5,041 nt of DNA from assembly GCA_023415145.1 (NCBI GenBank), contig JAEZLW010000118.1, positions 1 through 5,041 on the forward strand. The letters run 5' to 3'. A program made the translations under genes and the position numbers. This DNA is from Bacillota bacterium (GTDB lineage: Bacteria > Bacillota > Clostridia > Christensenellales > Aristaeellaceae). Shown in pieces: positions 4,346-5,041 of this stretch; the first letter of the stretch is position 1, and each line of letters starts with the position of its first letter. Below the pieces are notes generated by a model that saw only the letters and a program-made list of their open reading frames with translations, was not told the DNA's origin and made no database searches.

Positions 4346-5041
4346 TCAGTTTGAATGAAGCCTGATGGCCTTTACAGTCTCGCCAAGAAGCAGCTTCCCT
4401 TCCACCACCACAACACCCGACCCGGCCGTTTGAGGATTCTCAATGCGGTCGATGAGGCTGGCTGCGGCTTCCGAGCCGATGCGCTTCGTGTTCTGCTGGA
4501 TGGTGGTCAGCTTGGGTTGCGTCAATTGCATCAGCTGGATGCCGTCGTAACCTGTGATGGAGATGTCATCCGGTATTTTCAGCCCCGCCGCGTGTATGGC
4601 CTCAATACCGCCCAGCGCCGCGTAGTCATCTGACATCAAAATACAGGTGGGGCGGACCGGCAATTGCAGGATACGGGCGACCGCCTTATTGGCGCTGGGC
4701 GGATTGTGGTAAGCGCACTCCACCATATAATCCTGGGGAATCGGCAGGTTCAGCTCCCGCATGGTACGGTAAAAGCCCGTAATACGGCTTTCAGTAACGG
4801 CGGAGCGCATGCCGTGCACAAAGGCGATGCGGCGGTGGCCCTTGTCATACACGTGGTGGATAAGGTCCCGCATGCCGCTTAAATTGTCTGAAAGAATACA
4901 GGTGCGGTTGTTGAACACATGGTCAATGGTTACCAAAGGCAAATCGGAAGCGATCAGCTCAATGACCTCCGGCGCAAAGAAGTCGACGCAGGCCAGGCAC
5001 ACGCCGTCCACATTACGGTAGCGGCAGTGCTCCAGATACGT
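4346..5041 (-). CDS. LacI/GalR-family transcriptional regulator, partial (N-terminal DNA-binding domain outside the window)
   Basis: The minus strand is open from the right edge to TGA at 4348-4346, giving 231 residues of C-terminal sequence. It is the effector-binding part of a LacI/GalR regulator: VDGVCLACVD and LPLVTIDHVF early on, then SDNLSGMRDLIHHVYDKGHR followed by RIAFVHG, SRITGFYRTM, PTCILMSDDYAALGGIEA, and ISITGYDGIQLMQLTQPKLT followed by TIQQN. These are the standard landmarks of the GalR/CcpA-like subgroup, different from the regulator at 3319. Roughly 100-110 residues, including the helix-turn-helix and hinge, should lie to the right of the window. No start, promoter or ribosome site can be seen. 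It converges on the neighbouring regulator with a single base between the stop codons, and no intrinsic terminator is visible just after its end. Ligand and targets are unknown. Confidence 0.9.
   Translation of the reverse strand, partial: TYLEHCRYRNVDGVCLACVDFFAPEVIELIASDLPLVTIDHVFNNRTCILSDNLSGMRDLIHHVYDKGHRRIAFVHGMRSAVTESRITGFYRTMRELNLPIPQDYMVECAYHNPPSANKAVARILQLPVRPTCILMSDDYAALGGIEAIHAAGLKIPDDISITGYDGIQLMQLTQPKLTTIQQNTKRIGSEAAASLIDRIENPQTAGSGVVVVEGKLLLGETVKAIRLHSN

Overview
The window looks like chromosomal DNA of a Gram-positive Firmicute of the class Clostridia. The evidence is strong GGAGG-type ribosome sites, a TTG start codon, consensus sigma-A promoters, intrinsic hairpin-plus-T terminators, a tRNA gene with encoded CCA, and LacI-type regulators of the sort common in clostridial carbohydrate loci. 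The species cannot be told from the sequence.

Left part (1 to about 1420) is AT-rich. It holds the N-terminal 268 codons of a YegS/DgkB-type lipid kinase on the minus strand, running off the left edge. A non-coding stretch follows, then a complete tRNA-Ser(CGA) gene on the minus strand with its own consensus promoter and a 13-bp terminator hairpin. Between the tRNA promoter and the next gene is a regulatory-looking segment with a 9-bp tandem direct repeat and a long inverted repeat.

Right part (about 1420 to 5041) is clearly GC-richer. It holds a complete 12-helix major facilitator transporter of the oxalate/formate antiporter (OFA) family (plus strand, 1547-2773) ending in a strong terminator. 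Next is a convergent small hypothetical gene of 96 codons (minus strand, 2816-3106). A LacI-type regulator with a sugar-binding domain follows (plus strand, 3319-4344), starting at a TTG just downstream of a near-perfect TTGACA-17-TATGAT promoter. Last is the C-terminal part of a second, different LacI/GalR-type regulator (minus strand, 4346 to beyond the right edge), whose stop codon lies one base from that of the first.

The likely theme of the right part is small-molecule (sugar or organic acid) uptake under LacI-type control, but no catabolic enzyme lies inside the window and no substrate can be named. The left part is housekeeping (tRNA, lipid phosphorylation). I found no CRISPR array, insertion sequence, toxin-antitoxin pair or phage gene. 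I do not see a clearly new biological system. The most worthwhile leads are the unrecognised 96-residue protein divergent from the LacI gene, the paired regulators with abutting ends, the inverted repeat upstream of the transporter, and a possible frame disturbance in the lipid kinase.
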